In this document: positions 1 to 12,622 of the stretch, one piece after another
How positions within the stretch are numbered: position 1 is the stretch's first letter
Layout of the letters: the number at the start of each line of letters is the position of its first letter
Assembly (NCBI GenBank): GCA_033725935.1
Contig: MU867121.1
Coordinates: 1 to 64,000 of the forward strand
Length of the DNA: 64,000 bases
Reading direction: 5' to 3'
Source of the DNA: Cladorrhinum sp. PSN259
Lineage: Eukaryota; Ascomycota; Sordariomycetes; Sordariales; Podosporaceae
Notes under the pieces: model-generated
Told to the model about the DNA's origin: nothing
Database searches by the model: none
The model's input: only the letters and a program-made list of their open reading frames with translations
Translations under genes and position numbers: made by a program

Positions 1-566
1 AGATAACTGGCACGGTTTTCCTATACAATAAGATAGCTAGCAGGACCGGCGAACCTTCGACTAAAGGGCAATCGGTAGTACGAAATATTATTATTTTTAT
101 ATACATGTGGAAAAAAAAATTTAAAAAATTTGTTCTTTTCCAAAGTTTGTTTTTCACTTACAAGTCCAAGTCAGAACGCCAAAAAACCTACGTATGTATT
201 ACCTGATTTTTTCTTACTTATCGAAATAGTGACTGGATGGGTGTTTGTTAACTGATGTTATCGAGGAAGTTTTGAAATCATCTTCTTATTCAACCTCACA
301 ACCTAATTACCCCTTCTTTGAACTAAAAAATGTTGACAAGGACGGACGACACTTGAAATTTATATTTTCGAAAGTTGTTGGGTTACTATAAATGTAAACC
401 ACATTCTTTCCTCTAAAAGGTTACTAAAATAAATTCATCTTTCAATCAAGATGAATACATTGTATGATGGATACTATACACAAAAAAAAAAAACCAAGTC
501 TAAGAAAGCCATTCAATGCCCTATATATGTGTGTGCAGTTTCTCGCTGCTACAGTAAACACAACAG
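1..566. other. AT-rich intergenic region, left edge
   Basis: I see no gene here. The stretch is AT-rich with several A and T runs and no supported RNA gene. Its right end is the 3' flank of the giant minus-strand gene, whose stop codon is at 567-569, so it probably holds that gene's 3' UTR and polyadenylation region. Two short plus-strand reading frames around 451-676 begin here and run over the gene's end; they have no recognisable features. Confidence 0.6.
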
Positions 567-3500
567 TCAAGATCCCCTCACTAGTTTGGCTCGAAAATCC
601 TCCTCCGTCAAAATCCCACCCGCCAAAATCTTCCCCATGTGAGTCTTCTCGATCCCTCCCATACAGTCCCTCCTGATATCATTGTACAGTTTACTCAAGA
701 ACGCCACCGGGCTCGACTCAAACTTGCACTCCTCGCCGTACTTCCTCCTTCCGACAAAACCATCCGACGGCACCTCGGCGTCTTCGTCTTTGTTTGCCGT
801 GTACGCCAGCCCCAAAAACCTGCACAGCCTTTTGTATTCCTCGTAGCTCGCGAGATAGAGCTGGCCGGCGAAGAGATTAAGCTGCATCACCAGATCCGGA
901 TGCGCCTCCCAAGAGCCCGAGTCAGATACGGCCGCAGGGACGGTGTACGTTTTCAGATGCTCCATGGTCTGAAAGGTCAGACTGGGTCTTGGGAGGTAGG
1001 CGTGCATTGTTACGCGAAGACTTTTCTCTTGGTGGTTCTTCTCAATGATGTCCTTGATTTGGCTCGCCTCCCACTGGCTTACCAAAACCATTCTCGCCAT
1101 CCCGTGTCTCTTCTCCTCATCTTCCGGTTGCGCGGAGCTGACAAGAACCCACTGCACGCCCCGCTGGTAGCTGTCAGAATGGTATGACGGTCCGCTCTCA
1201 TCCACCGTGCGGGAAAAATCCTTGGTTACTAGCAAGTCGCTTGGGAAGACAGCAAGGCCAGGGCTGAACAAAGAGGCAGCGGTGGTTGTTGACATAACGG
1301 AAAAGGGTCGGATGAACGCCGGACTGTCTAGTTCGGTGTAGCCGGTGTCGATGAATTGAAGGAGGTCCTCATGAAGTGTATGATGGAGCGCGGTCCGTGG
1401 TGGCGGCCGAGCGACGTGGCGTTCTTCCTCAATCTCGGGCGCAAGCTCCCGTTCTTGCTCCTCTTGGAGTGTTGAAGAGGCGGTGGTATTGCGAGTAGCG
1501 TGAGTGAAAGCAAGGAGCTTTTTGCGGATAGCAGACATCTGAGGGTTCTGCTGCCTGGTTCCATCGGTACTGGACTGGTCTTCCAAGTCCAGGCTCGCCA
1601 TTAATGTGGCAATCTCAGTATCTCCGACCGTTGACGTTGGCCTCGGACGGTAACGCTCCTCTAGGGACATACCTTCGGGCTCCAGGTACTCGCGGGCGTT
1701 GGACGAAGAAAATACACCTTGATTTTCTGCCTTTTTCCAGATAGCTTCTTGACGGATGTGGCGTACCCCTTGGGCCGCCCACAGAGGTACACTCCGGACT
1801 GCCTCGTCCCATGTCTCGGATATGGCCCATGCAATTACGTCCGTGACGGTGAGTTCCTGTTCGTCCCTTGCGTTGCGGATTTTGCGAATGCGTTTTTGCA
1901 TCTCGGGAGACACGATGAAGGTCACCGACTGGCCCTGGCCGAGCTTCCGCATCCGCATGCACGCTTGAACCAGGGTATCCTTTGTTACTCCTGGTCCGAG
2001 AGTGACGGCAGCACGATAGTCATCCGGCAGCTTAAGGTCGGTCCCTCTAGTATGCGCCTGGTCGAGGAATACGAGGCACCTCTCAGTTCGTTTTGCAAAC
2101 GGAGAGGTCAGAAATGGTACGACATCACCATTTCGGAGGAGGACTGAAAGCTCATCCTCATCATTGAAGAAGATTACGGCCTCGGCATTGCTCGCAGGAA
2201 CCGACACGAGCAGCTTCTCCGCCATTTGGAAATTGGTGCTCTCAATGATCTGGGCTCCCACGTCAAGGATCACCCGCATCGGAGGTTCTGACTGCTTTAA
2301 AGCGTCGAGCAGCATCTCTTCCGTGAGAGCGGAGAGCGGTAATCCCCGTTCCACCCCTATCTCGCGGACAGTATTCTCATCCCCCAGAAGGGTGCTGAGT
2401 ACTGTGGCATTGGTGTGTGGCTGCAGATCCAAGGCCTTTACTGACAGCGGTAGGACCCCCTTTGAATCATTTGTGCCACTGAATCCAGCCAGGGGATGCT
2501 TCTTTGGCTTCGCCAAGTCCCACCCCGACGAAGCAAGCTTGAAAGGGAATTGTTTCATCTCCTTGGGAAACACTACCTTGCTCAGGTAGAAGTCAGCCAC
2601 CGATATGGTGTATCGTAATGCAGGGAAGACAATGTTTTCGCACTGCGGCTTGTCCTCGGTATTGATGGAGGAAAGATGCTGAAAAGAGGCCGGCAGGGAA
2701 GGTGACATAGCGGCCCATCTTCCGTACTCGTGCTCGGCTTGGTCTGAGGCGTTCAGCAGTTCGAAACACGTATAAAGCTGCTCATTAGAGAGACCGCCGT
2801 AGTAGTAGCTCAAACATGTAAGCACAATTACGATGTCGGGGTGGCTGAATTCGGAGCGTGGCGAGGGCATATCTTTAGCTCGGTAAGGTACGGCGAGCCT
2901 AGTTGGCGGCCGGCGGCAGGGAGCGAGGCCGTAGTTAACACGGAATCGCTTTTGGCCCAGCGCAAACAGGATGACGCCTTTTGCTAACAGGCCTCGCAGA
3001 AGTAACAGAGTATTGGTGGCAATCCCTGTATGAGCGCCCTCTACTAACGCCACGTCCTCCCCGGTGGGTTGGTCAACTAGGATGTAATTGAGCACCGCCT
3101 GGCGCATACGTGGCGTCTGGTGATGAACGGGGAAGCCTATGAGACCGCAACTGCAGACTTCAGCAGCGAGTTCCGTTACAAGATGCCGGCCGGCAGATTC
3201 GTCCAAGACGCGGATGATGGGAAAGCGTCCGGCACCGTTATCCCGAAGCAGCAGTCCTTCTGCTACTCCCGCCAAGGTATTCTCGGGTGGCATCAATCGA
3301 CGGGTGATGTTCTCGGTCATGACAAGGAGTTGCTGGATCAACATCCACCGGTAAGGGCTCATCTCAACCGCCTCTTGCGCCCCCATGGTATATATCAACT
3401 CGAACTTGACGCTAAAGTTCTCGTCACTTTCATCGACAATATCACGGGAGATGGATTCAAACTCTTGGTATAGCGTAGTGATCTTCTCTCCCAGACTCTT

Positions 3501-6500
3501 GTCCGTACTATTCTCCTCCTCTTCTTCTTCTGCGCTCCAACTTTTGTCGATGCCCATCAGCTTTAAGGAGAGCAAATGTTCGGGCTGCACAAGAAACACC
3601 CCACCCTCGATTGTGCACTTTTTTATCATCTCATGAACAAGTGTAACGTCGTAATCAGATAGCTGAATTGATCGAGAAAACGGAAGATAAAACACCTGCC
3701 TATTCATCAGGCCTCCCAGCTTGTTGATAAGTAGGTGTGTCATCTGGTTGGACTGTGGCTTCGCTACCACCACGCGAACCAGTTGTTTCCCATTCGCCAA
3801 CGCAGCTGCCACGATAGGCACAATGACAGAAGATTTTCCTTCGCCCATATTTAGCTGCATGACTGAATTCTCCATGCCCGGGGGAGACCTCATTACCGAG
3901 GCGATCTCGTTCTGCACAGGGCGGATCATGATCCCTTGTTCGATCTCAAGTAGCAGGCTTTCGGGGTACTCGAGCGGGTCCCATTCCGGGTTTTCGTGGT
4001 TGCCGCGGTTAGAGAGCTCCCTCTGAAGATCTTCTCTGCGTCGAGGAAGGTCAGAGCCGTAGCTATATAGGCGCTCGGCGCGCTGCAAGTATACCAAGCT
4101 GAGGGCAAAGTTGATGAGGCAGCACCGCCATTGCTTCGATAGCTGGGTCCAAAGACTTCGTGTCAAACGCTGCAAGAGGAATATCGGTGAGATTCTGGGG
4201 TATACGCCTGCATCGTTGCAGACCTGGTACGCGATGGATGGGCCCATCAAGGCGAGCTGTAGACCGCGGCGAACACATTCATATTCTTTCCGCGCCCAGT
4301 TCAAATTTCTAAACAGGTCTTCTGGTATGGCCGTATCGTGTCGCGGAGGGACCTCGCTCGCCATGCTGCAACGAAGCTCGCCGAGATACGAGGCTTGGTA
4401 GGTTTGAAGACCCCCAACCTCCGACAGGTCATCAATGAGAGCAGACAGACGCACATGCCTTTGCTCGGATCCTTGAGTTTCAGTACGCAGCGTGGGAAAT
4501 ATATCCGGCTCTGGGCGTTTGGAATGCGGGGCTGGCTGTGAGAATAACGTTGTGGCAGAGACAAAACCAGGTTTTGAGACCGGCCTGCGTGATGCAACAA
4601 ATGGAGCCGATCTTGGCTCGCAGCTCTCCATGACATCAATCTTCCCCATCCTTGAGCACAATGAGCTTAGATACGTGCGGAATGCCTCAGATCTCCGTGC
4701 CATCTCCACTAGATCTCGCACTTTAGACATAATCTGGTCAACTTGAAGATAAGAGCGGTAGCTTGCGCCAGTAGGGACATTCACCGTCCAAGAGAGATTG
4801 ACCTGGCCTTTCAGTTCAGTGACAAACTCGTTGGTTAAGGCATTCGAGTTCTTCTCCCATTCCTGTTGCCGCCTGTTTTGGAACGATAGTTCTGACTCGT
4901 TCTGACGCTTCGTCCATGTGTATTCCGGACATTCTTCGAGATCTTTTCTGCCATTTTCGGTAGCTCCCATGAGCAAATCGCCCAAAGTGCCCCTGTTGAT
5001 CTCCAAATTGAACTTCAGATCAGGCGGCGGGAGCATGTTGTCATGCGCGAAGGCGGCAATGCTGCCCAGCGCCATCAACGCTTGAACAACTTCTCGATCC
5101 GAACGCTCGGCGTAGAGCAGGCTGGATAGAAAAAACATCTTCTTGTACCTGTTATTTTCCTGGACAAGTTTCCGATGGAGCCCACACCACAACCCTTTGA
5201 GAGTCTTAGACGGGACAGAAAGGTTTTTGAGATCAAATCGTATTCTCACCTCCGGGGTCCCGCTGAACTCTTCACCGTTAACAGCTTCGATCTTGCCCGA
5301 CACTCCAAAAGACGGCGCGAAGACAAGACACTCGGGCCTCATAGCTATGCATTGCACCAGTCGGGGAACCATAGCTCTGCTCTCCCGAGACCCGGTGGCT
5401 GCCCTTTCACTAGGACGGTACCATGTGTCTTCGGCCGTAGTATGTCCTTCGGCTCCAAAATCGGACACGCGAAAGATGGCGTTGCGAACCCTCGCGCGCT
5501 CTGCCAGTTTTGGTGACCTCTCCTGCTGCGAGACAGAGAAGATCTCCACCGCAGATGAGGTGTCTGGTTCCCAAGTGCCCAATTGGAAAAGCTTCCCATA
5601 CTTCTTGTACTCATTGTAAATCACTTCTGCGAGTGGCCAGAAGTCGTCATGTTGCGATAATGGCGGTATGTCATCGCTCCATGTAGTGTTTTCCATTGCT
5701 TCGAGGTGTGATGGGTAATACGCCCGTGGAGGAGAAAGGCTGGCAATCCGCCCTAGAAACTCGCGCGAATAATGATCAAGAGTGGGATACGACTTCACTG
5801 CGGCACCATGAAGTATTCTCAGAGCCTCTTCAGTTCCAGTTCGAGACGTAAGAGGGTCAGGAAGACAGTGGGACGTGAGTGCGTGAAGCCAGCAGAGATA
5901 GAGCCTGCTTTGCAGAGACCCGTTGTCAGACAAGCAGCCGAGTTTGTTGTCGACGAGGAAGAAGTCATGTTGAACGCGTTTATCTTCAACGCGATTTATG
6001 GAGACCTTGACGTGATTGAACGCCTCAGTGAGCCGAGCCGAAACTTGCCCTCGTGGAACGAGAATCATGCTGAAGCCAGAGCCGCACTCTGGTTCCAAAA
6101 TTAGCTTGTCGACAAGACCAACCAAGCTGCCGACTCCTTGACTCTTGCTTATTCTCATGCCCGCATAGTTCATGGACCGGACGGTAGTCTCTCCTTGCCG
6201 AACCTGAAAGGAAATAGAGAGGCGGGGAAGTTCAAAGGCCACTGTATTGTCATCACTGTCAAACAAAACATCGATGTTCCGAAAATTTTCGATGCGGCCC
6301 AAGATTTTGTGGCTCAGTTTTGCTGTGTTGCTTGACGGTTCGACCACGGCGAGGGAACCTTTCCTCAGCATGTACTTGTCATCCGTGCGGATTAGACACC
6401 AGTTCTCAGGTGTAGACTCCCATCTGCGGTCCATGGGGCGAAACTCGACCTCCCCAGTTGAGAGCTTGAGCCAATGCGCGTAATGGTTTACGAAAGAGTT

Positions 6501-9500
6501 GGACAAGTCTTTAGAAAATCGCTCACGAGGAATGTACTCCCAGCTTTCTCGTTCCAACTCATTTTGCGCAGTCGCGTCGCTGCCATCCTGAGACATCTGC
6601 CGGATGGCGCGCACTACCAGTTGGCCATCCTTCATAGCGAAGTGAATAACCCATCCATGATGATCTCGGGATGCCGAAAACTCCATTCCTGGGGCACTCG
6701 ATGGCCCGACGTCGAGGATCTGCTGGCCAAAGAGTTGGCTGAAAGTTGGGTGTTTCTGATAAGACGAGGGCAATTTCGATAGTGGGCATCCGTTCAAAAA
6801 TAGACTCCCAGTGAGAAGGTTGAAGGTGATTGAGACTGAGCCGCTTTGGCGTGTCAGAATGTGACTTTGAGCATTGGGATCAAGCTGGGTCCAACCGGAA
6901 GAGGACGGTGAGTACTCGGCCCAGAATCGTTTGATTGCGCAGTCCAGGCCTCGATTTCCTTCGCCCATGATCTGTTTGGTGACCAAATGACGTGTCCGGT
7001 ACATTGCGGTATGCCATCGCTGCATCAGTTGTAAAGCAATATCATCTGTTGGTCTCCCGGATGGCGCGAGGTGGTTTCGTGCCAGCACAGCGCTCTCAAC
7101 CAGTAGAGAAAGGCAATTTGAGTCTTCCAAAACTGATTCCAGATGTACCCTTTCCATGTTGAACGTGGCGCCACACATCATAGCTGCCATAACCAGCTTC
7201 GCAGTCCATCTCTGGTTATCCGCAACATTGTCACTATCATTAAGTTTGTTCAGAAGCAGTCTTGCCCAAGCTATCGACACCTCTCGCAACTGCCCAAGAT
7301 ATCCGAGCAGTGCTGCCGAGATGTCAGGCGAGGGGGACAGAGACAGGAGCCTCGTAGCTAGAGATATAAGAACGCAGAGGGCAACGTCGTTCTGCCAGCT
7401 TTCACGGACACGCTGAAGGGCCTCACCCATTGCCGAAAGGATCCGGTTCAGAAAGGGTTGTTTCTGTGTGTCAATGTGTGCCACTCTCCAGATCAAATCG
7501 ACATGTCCGGAATCACGTTGAGGCCCAACCTCGAGGCATGCTTGCAAGATGAGGGCAAGGGTTTGCTTCTTGTTGAAGTCAACTGAGGGGATCACTAGCT
7601 GACAGAGAACATTTGCCCACTGCAGACTGACGCCCGACCGAAGGTTACCAAAATCCCTGAACTCTCCAAGAGTGACGTCCGGCGGACAGAGATACTGCCC
7701 GGCGATTATATCATTTGAGGTGTGCTTGGTATATCGAATCCAACGTTCAAGCGGATCCCCTCTGACTAGCTCAGCGTACGAGCAGTGGCGAGGAATACGG
7801 GCATTGGAGATATTTTTTTCTGTCCGGCATCTCGACTCTATGTCATAGTATGTATATCGCGCAGCATGCGGAACGCAGATGTTTTCGGGTGTTGCTTCTA
7901 AGATGTGCTTCACCCTGTAGTGCGAGACTTGCATGGGCTTCACTGTTGAGGCCGGCTGGGGGCGGCTTGTGGCCTCGTGGAAGCGCTTCATACCTCCATG
8001 TTCCGCCGCAAAATACAGTTTCTGGCTATCACCTTTGTCGTCGGACTCATTTTTCTCGCTGAAAACCTCAGTAACCAACCTCCAAGTTACATTTCGCCAG
8101 AGCTTAACAATGCGAGGAACATTAATCTCGAAAACCGCCGCATTAGCATAGCTTGGAATCGTCGGCAACGGCCACTCGAATACTTCGATCATGAGATTTT
8201 CCATCTCGCGCTCCAGGTGACACCGCACGCACCTGTTTGAATGTTCCCATTGATGCCAATGATACCGAACATATTCACAAGATGTTGCGCTAAAAGTCTC
8301 GGCCAACGTTTTGTACTCGTCTCTCTTTCTCTTGTACTCTTCTAGCTTCGTGTTCCGTTCTTGTAAAGCCCAGTTCTCAATACGCTCGCGGATACGGGAA
8401 TGGTGCGGTGAGATGTGGTAGAACCGAACTGCAAAGGACTCTTCATGACCAAATCCTGTAAAAGCAGATTGGTAAGAGTTGGGGGCTATTTCTCGGCGGG
8501 AAGAAAGATATTTCTCTACAGCAGCAAGACGGCGCATCTCCTCTTTCCTCTCCAGCAACAACGGATAAAACAGGTCGGGCGGAAATCCTGGGTCGTAATC
8601 GAGAAGCAAGGGGATCTCCTTCCCAGCAATCTTATCCATGGCTATCCAAAGTTCCGCGATGACCAGATACATGGTGGATAAGGCCCCTGGAATTCCGCTG
8701 TAGGCTGTTGATGCTCGACTGTAATATGCTTCGACCAACTCTTTAAGGTCGTTCACGGCCCTTTCTGCAGAAAGATGGTGGCTGTTCGACCAGATGGGCA
8801 GCGACGACTCAATCCAGGCCTCAAAGTCAACTAATTCGCAGCGGTCCTCTACCGCGTCTTCGTGCATACCGACACTCAAGCAGGGCAGTTCCGTTGACGA
8901 GAGGGTGTAAAATCGCATTATATCGCCCCGCTCCGTGCCATTCGGCAGCCCGGTGTGTCGAGACTCAATCCAGGACAGGTGCCCACGGAGACCTTCCAGT
9001 TTAAGCTCTACATCTTTGTGGAATAAAACTTCTCCAAGTTCATCTAGTGGGAGGATTTGGTTGTCCTCAGCTCGGATCTTGGCCCAACGGTTCGTCAAGA
9101 TGGCCTGGGATTGCACAACAATCTCGCGGACTCCTTTTAGCCATCCTGAGCATGTGTCCTCGGCTGGATCCAGTTTGACTATTCGACGGACCAGCTTCGC
9201 TTTCATAGAGAACAACTGGTCGCTGGGAATCGGCGGCTGAGTTGCTCGCCTGGCGAGATCCAGGATGCGAGCATGGTGATATGCCATCAACGGTTTGTAC
9301 CAGGACTTCTCTTCATTCAAAAGTGCGAGTCGGTCGAGCACAAGACGCAGCGCAACCCGGAGGAGGAGCCATGTAGGTGACCGGTGAAATGGTAGGAAGG
9401 CGTTGCTCCACCCTACGTGCTCGCGACTGCGTTTGGTAACCCGGTCAGGGACAGCCTCTTGACCCAGGCCAACGAGGACATCAGTGAGAAGGCCGGTGGC

Positions 9501-10197
9501 AAGAACTGAGGACAATGTGTCTCTCTCTTCCGGTTGGGCCGTTTTTGCTTTGGTCACCTTGGGCCGAGCGACAGGAGCAATGTTGAACTCTAGTTCTTGG
9601 ATGGCGTCGACCAATTCGTCCAAAAAATGGGCGTCTCGAAGCGTGCTTAGAGGCACCACGACGGCTCTGTCTGGGAACTCCCGAATGAGAGAGCCTTTGC
9701 AGGACATGACGTTTCGGTTTGGCGCAAGGAGCTCAAATGTCTCAAACAGAATATCGTCCTGGCGTGACGTGAGGAGCAGACCGGCATTCTGGGCTCGCAG
9801 ATAAATCAGTGCAAAGTCTGTAGGTCACAATGTTAGCGAAAATTGACATGGCCATAGGAATGTAGATTCACTCACCACCGTCTTTTAGGCCGGCGATAAC
9901 GCTGCATAGCACGTCACGATGTGCTGCGTTGGTCTTGCTGACGTCTGGTCCGGGGTTCGTCCTGAGAAACCTCTTGAGCATCTCCAGGACAGGTTGCAAG
10001 GAGGGGGAGGAGCCGTGTTCTGCTGCAATAAACTTCGAGACAGAGTCGCGCAAAACCTGGGCCATTGCGAGCAGATGCTGCCCATCTGTGTCATCCTCTT
10101 GTGGTAGACGAGGAGGAAGAAAGATGTGATGGATCATGAATTCGAGAGTCGGCGTGTTGAGGCGCACCTCATCTCTTGCACGGAGGTCGATTGCCAT
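567..10197 (-). CDS. Giant DUF6606/DUF3638/DUF3645 P-loop protein (database name often 'ubiquitinyl hydrolase')
   Basis: Two exons, 10197-9876 and 9817-567, joined across a 58 bp GTGAGT...CTACAG intron with a GCTAACA branch point, give about 3190 residues. I start at ATG 10197; the frame runs further upstream only through a TTG codon. The N-terminus (a HHIFLPPRLPQ segment near residue 25) matches the DUF6606 type. Near residue 2099 there is a GEGKS Walker A-like loop. A DESDE acidic motif lies near 2236, HTRGTDL near 2696, and a Q-x-C-x-R-x-R-x-LGQGQ motif about 30 residues later; these belong to the DUF3638 and DUF3645 regions. The order resembles an SF2 helicase or translocase core. Such proteins are often labelled deubiquitinase in databases, but I see no convincing Cys-His protease triad, so function is open. 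The very large second exon has no internal stop or frameshift. Confidence 0.9.
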
Positions 10198-11717
10198 TTT
10201 GAATGAATTCAAAGTTGGTCGCTAGATGTTTGAATGGATGGTGCGGTGAAATAAGGAGTGCCGAAATCCTGGTCGGCACTAAGGTCATAAAGTAAGTAAC
10301 GGCCCCGGGACGATGAGAAACCGGGAGCTCCGAAATAACTGTGGTTTGGTCGTTGGGCCTCTGTCGGGTCAAAAAGAGAGTTGTAGGCCTCAGTGCTGGT
10401 GTCGTCGGTCCACGAGTGGTTGTGATCAAAGCTGAACCAACAAATCAGCTGCAAGGAAGATTACTCAAACGATATGCGAGTATATATATATAAAGCTCAA
10501 AAAACAAATGATTAGCGACGTTAAATTAGATGGAGAGCAGGAATAAACTTGAAACAAAACTCACCAAATACATACACGTCGCTAGACGTACCTATCCGTG
10601 CAATCGAATTTGCTCAAGGCAGCCCCCGGCTACGTGCACAGCGCAAATTGTTCTCCAATTATGCAAACAGATATCAAACAGAAACTCACCAAGCACGCTT
10701 TCAGTCCGATCGTATGGCAAGGGGCTTGGGTACGGTTTGAAACAGTGATGATTGCGATCAGTGTAATATTCGTTATGGCCTCAAACGTCCTTGGTTCCTA
10801 CCATCTGGCTGGAATGACCCATAGGCCTATTTATACCCCGTGGGGAGCCTTCCTGGTCTTCCTCACTCTCTAGGCTTCCTGTCCTTGGCTGGAGTCCTCC
10901 TACCGCTCCGGCGGGTATTAAGAATATATCTGTTTTGACTTAGAGGTTCTTACGCAAATCCGACCCTCCATCGGCAACCTTCCTGGCCAACCATCATCTT
11001 TCAATATGCCCTGCTTCGACGACCTAGACGTGCATAATGTGGTCGCCTAACGGAGCCTTGTTATATTAGTAGGCCGTTGAGGCTCCTTGGCATGCATCCG
11101 ATCCAGTCCGACGAGCTCGCACACTGTGTCGGATGTGGTCCATCCTGGCCCGTGTCACAGTGACACACCGAGCTCTGTTTACCTTTGTAGACGCTCGCGG
11201 CATCAATTCCGAGTCCCAAAAAAGAACGACGGGAGAGCATTTTGAATTTCAGTCCGCGCCCAAGATGTGACCAGGCTCGCGACGACTGCCAGTGCAAACC
11301 CAGAATCATCATTGTAAAAGTTTTACCGTAACAAAAGAGGACAAGAAAACTCTCCAAGTTTGACAATGCAAAATCAAAAACTCTCTCGGAATTTGTCGAA
11401 AACAACTTGGAGAATTCCAATACAATCATAGAGAAGACAAACTTATCAAAACCACCTTCCAGGCATAACTTACCAGTCTCACCCCATTTCATTCATTCGG
11501 TTTAAAACCTACCTCAACTTAACTTGACCAGATCATAATCTCCTCCAGTCCCCAGACTTCCTCTGAGGGCTGAAGTCCGCATTTTCCAGTTCACAAACCA
11601 TCATCAATAAATCACGCTTGATACTATTCCACCCAAGCATGTTCAATGATGTTATCCATCCTCAAAACCTAGAACAAATCAATTTTCTAAGTCAACGAAC
11701 AGACAATACTATCTTGC
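10198..11717. other. Intergenic region upstream of the giant gene
   Basis: No gene is supported. The first few hundred bases are the likely 5' UTR and promoter of the minus-strand giant gene. A TATATATATATAAAG run lies near 10482-10497, oriented as a plus-strand TATA box, but the plus-strand frames after it (for example 10598-10873) have no recognisable protein features. A 143-codon minus-strand frame at 11061-11492 also looks like chance. Confidence 0.5.
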
Positions 11718-11721
11718 CTCA

Positions 11722-11940
11722 CACACCGGCGTGATGAAAACCCCGAAGAACTCACACATCTCAGGCTAGTAACGAGCCTCCTCACACCGTGATGGAAAAC
11801 CTCGAAAAAATGACAACTAACGAGCATACTCATACTGTGATGAAAACACCCAAAAAAACCAACACACCTAACGAGCATGCTCACACCGTGATGGAGTCCC
11901 CGAAAGATTAACATAGCTGACGAGCATACTCACGATCTAC
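11722..11940. repeat. Degenerate ~49 bp tandem repeat, about four copies
   Basis: Units beginning ACGAGC start at 11772, 11820, 11871 and 11920, so the period is 48-51 bp, with a diverged copy to the left. Each unit carries ACGAGC, then a CTCACACYGTGATG-like core, then an A-rich tail. One junction, GAGCATGCTC at 11873-11882, is a perfect 10 bp palindrome. The repeats are diverged, so the array is not recent. It ends about 85 bp before the tRNA-Ser gene. No transposase or coding function is seen. Confidence 0.75.
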
Positions 11941-12025
11941 CTATAAGCACAGCGCCAACTATCCATCCATCCATTCTCGACGCCCAATGGCGGAGCTGAA
12001 CACCAACAAACAGCAGTTGTCAAAA

Positions 12026-12107
12026 GGCGCGATGGCAGAGTGGTCTAATGCGTGAGACTCGAAATCTCATCTCTTCGGAGGCGTCGGTTCAAATCCGGCT
12101 CGCGTCG
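12026..12107 (+). tRNA. tRNA-Ser (anticodon CGA)
   Basis: The 82-nt sequence folds as a class II cloverleaf. The acceptor GGCGCGA pairs with TCGCGTC (one G-T), followed by G as discriminator base. The D stem is GCA/TGC. The anticodon stem TGAGA/TCTCA encloses loop CTCGAAA, giving anticodon CGA at positions 34-36, which reads UCG. The long variable arm CTC-TTCG-GAG is typical of serine tRNAs. The T arm has loop TTCAAAT. There is no intron and no encoded CCA. A T6 run follows closely. Confidence 0.96.
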
Positions 12108-12112
12108 ATATA

Positions 12113-12118
12113 TTTTTT
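12113..12118 (+). terminator. RNA polymerase III terminator (T6)
   Basis: A run of six T residues starts six bases after the discriminator base of the tRNA-Ser gene, the usual signal and position for Pol III termination. Confidence 0.85.
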
Positions 12119-12622
12119 CAAAATTTTTCCTGTCAACAAATTATCATCCTGTAGAATAGTTTACGTTCTCATCGTATTCCGAGCAAATATTTTTTAATTC
12201 TTAATTTTGGGAAATTTCTCTCCTTCCTTTTCTGATTTATTTTTTTGGTCGCATCTTTCGTTTTGTTTATGGTTTAGGCTCTGCGCTGTCCTTTTTGTTG
12301 TGTCTTGGCCCTTTTTTGCCCCCTTTTCTTGCCCCCTTTTCTTGCTTGATGTGCTAAATTGGCTACTCAACTGCAATTATATGTAGAATTAGAAAACTAG
12401 CCTGAAAAATGTGATACCCAAGATATGAGATTGAATAGATGCCAAGCTTTGATATACGGTCAGTGCTGAGCCAAGATGAGAAGTGCAGGGCATTGTGTAG
12501 TGGTGCTATGCTGTAGCTAGAAGACTGAGAGTTACGCGCCTGGGTGTATTTATACGTTTAGTCCCCAGTAGGGTATCGTTCTTGTGGATTTCCGGCGACA
12601 AATGCAAAAAGCTCTCCTTGGA
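12119..12622. other. Intergenic region, pyrimidine-rich
   Basis: No gene is seen. The plus strand has long T/C tracts at 12190-12345, including a 13 bp direct duplication (CCCCCTTTTCTTG twice) near 12319-12344. The right end is the 3' flank of the next minus-strand gene. Confidence 0.5.

Noticed and set aside
10598..10873. 91-codon plus-strand frame after a TATATATATATAAAG run, with one hydrophobic stretch
   Set aside because: Too little evidence for a gene: no family resemblance and no clear signal or domain.
11061..11492. 143-codon minus-strand frame
   Set aside because: No signal peptide, motif or family resemblance; composition looks random.
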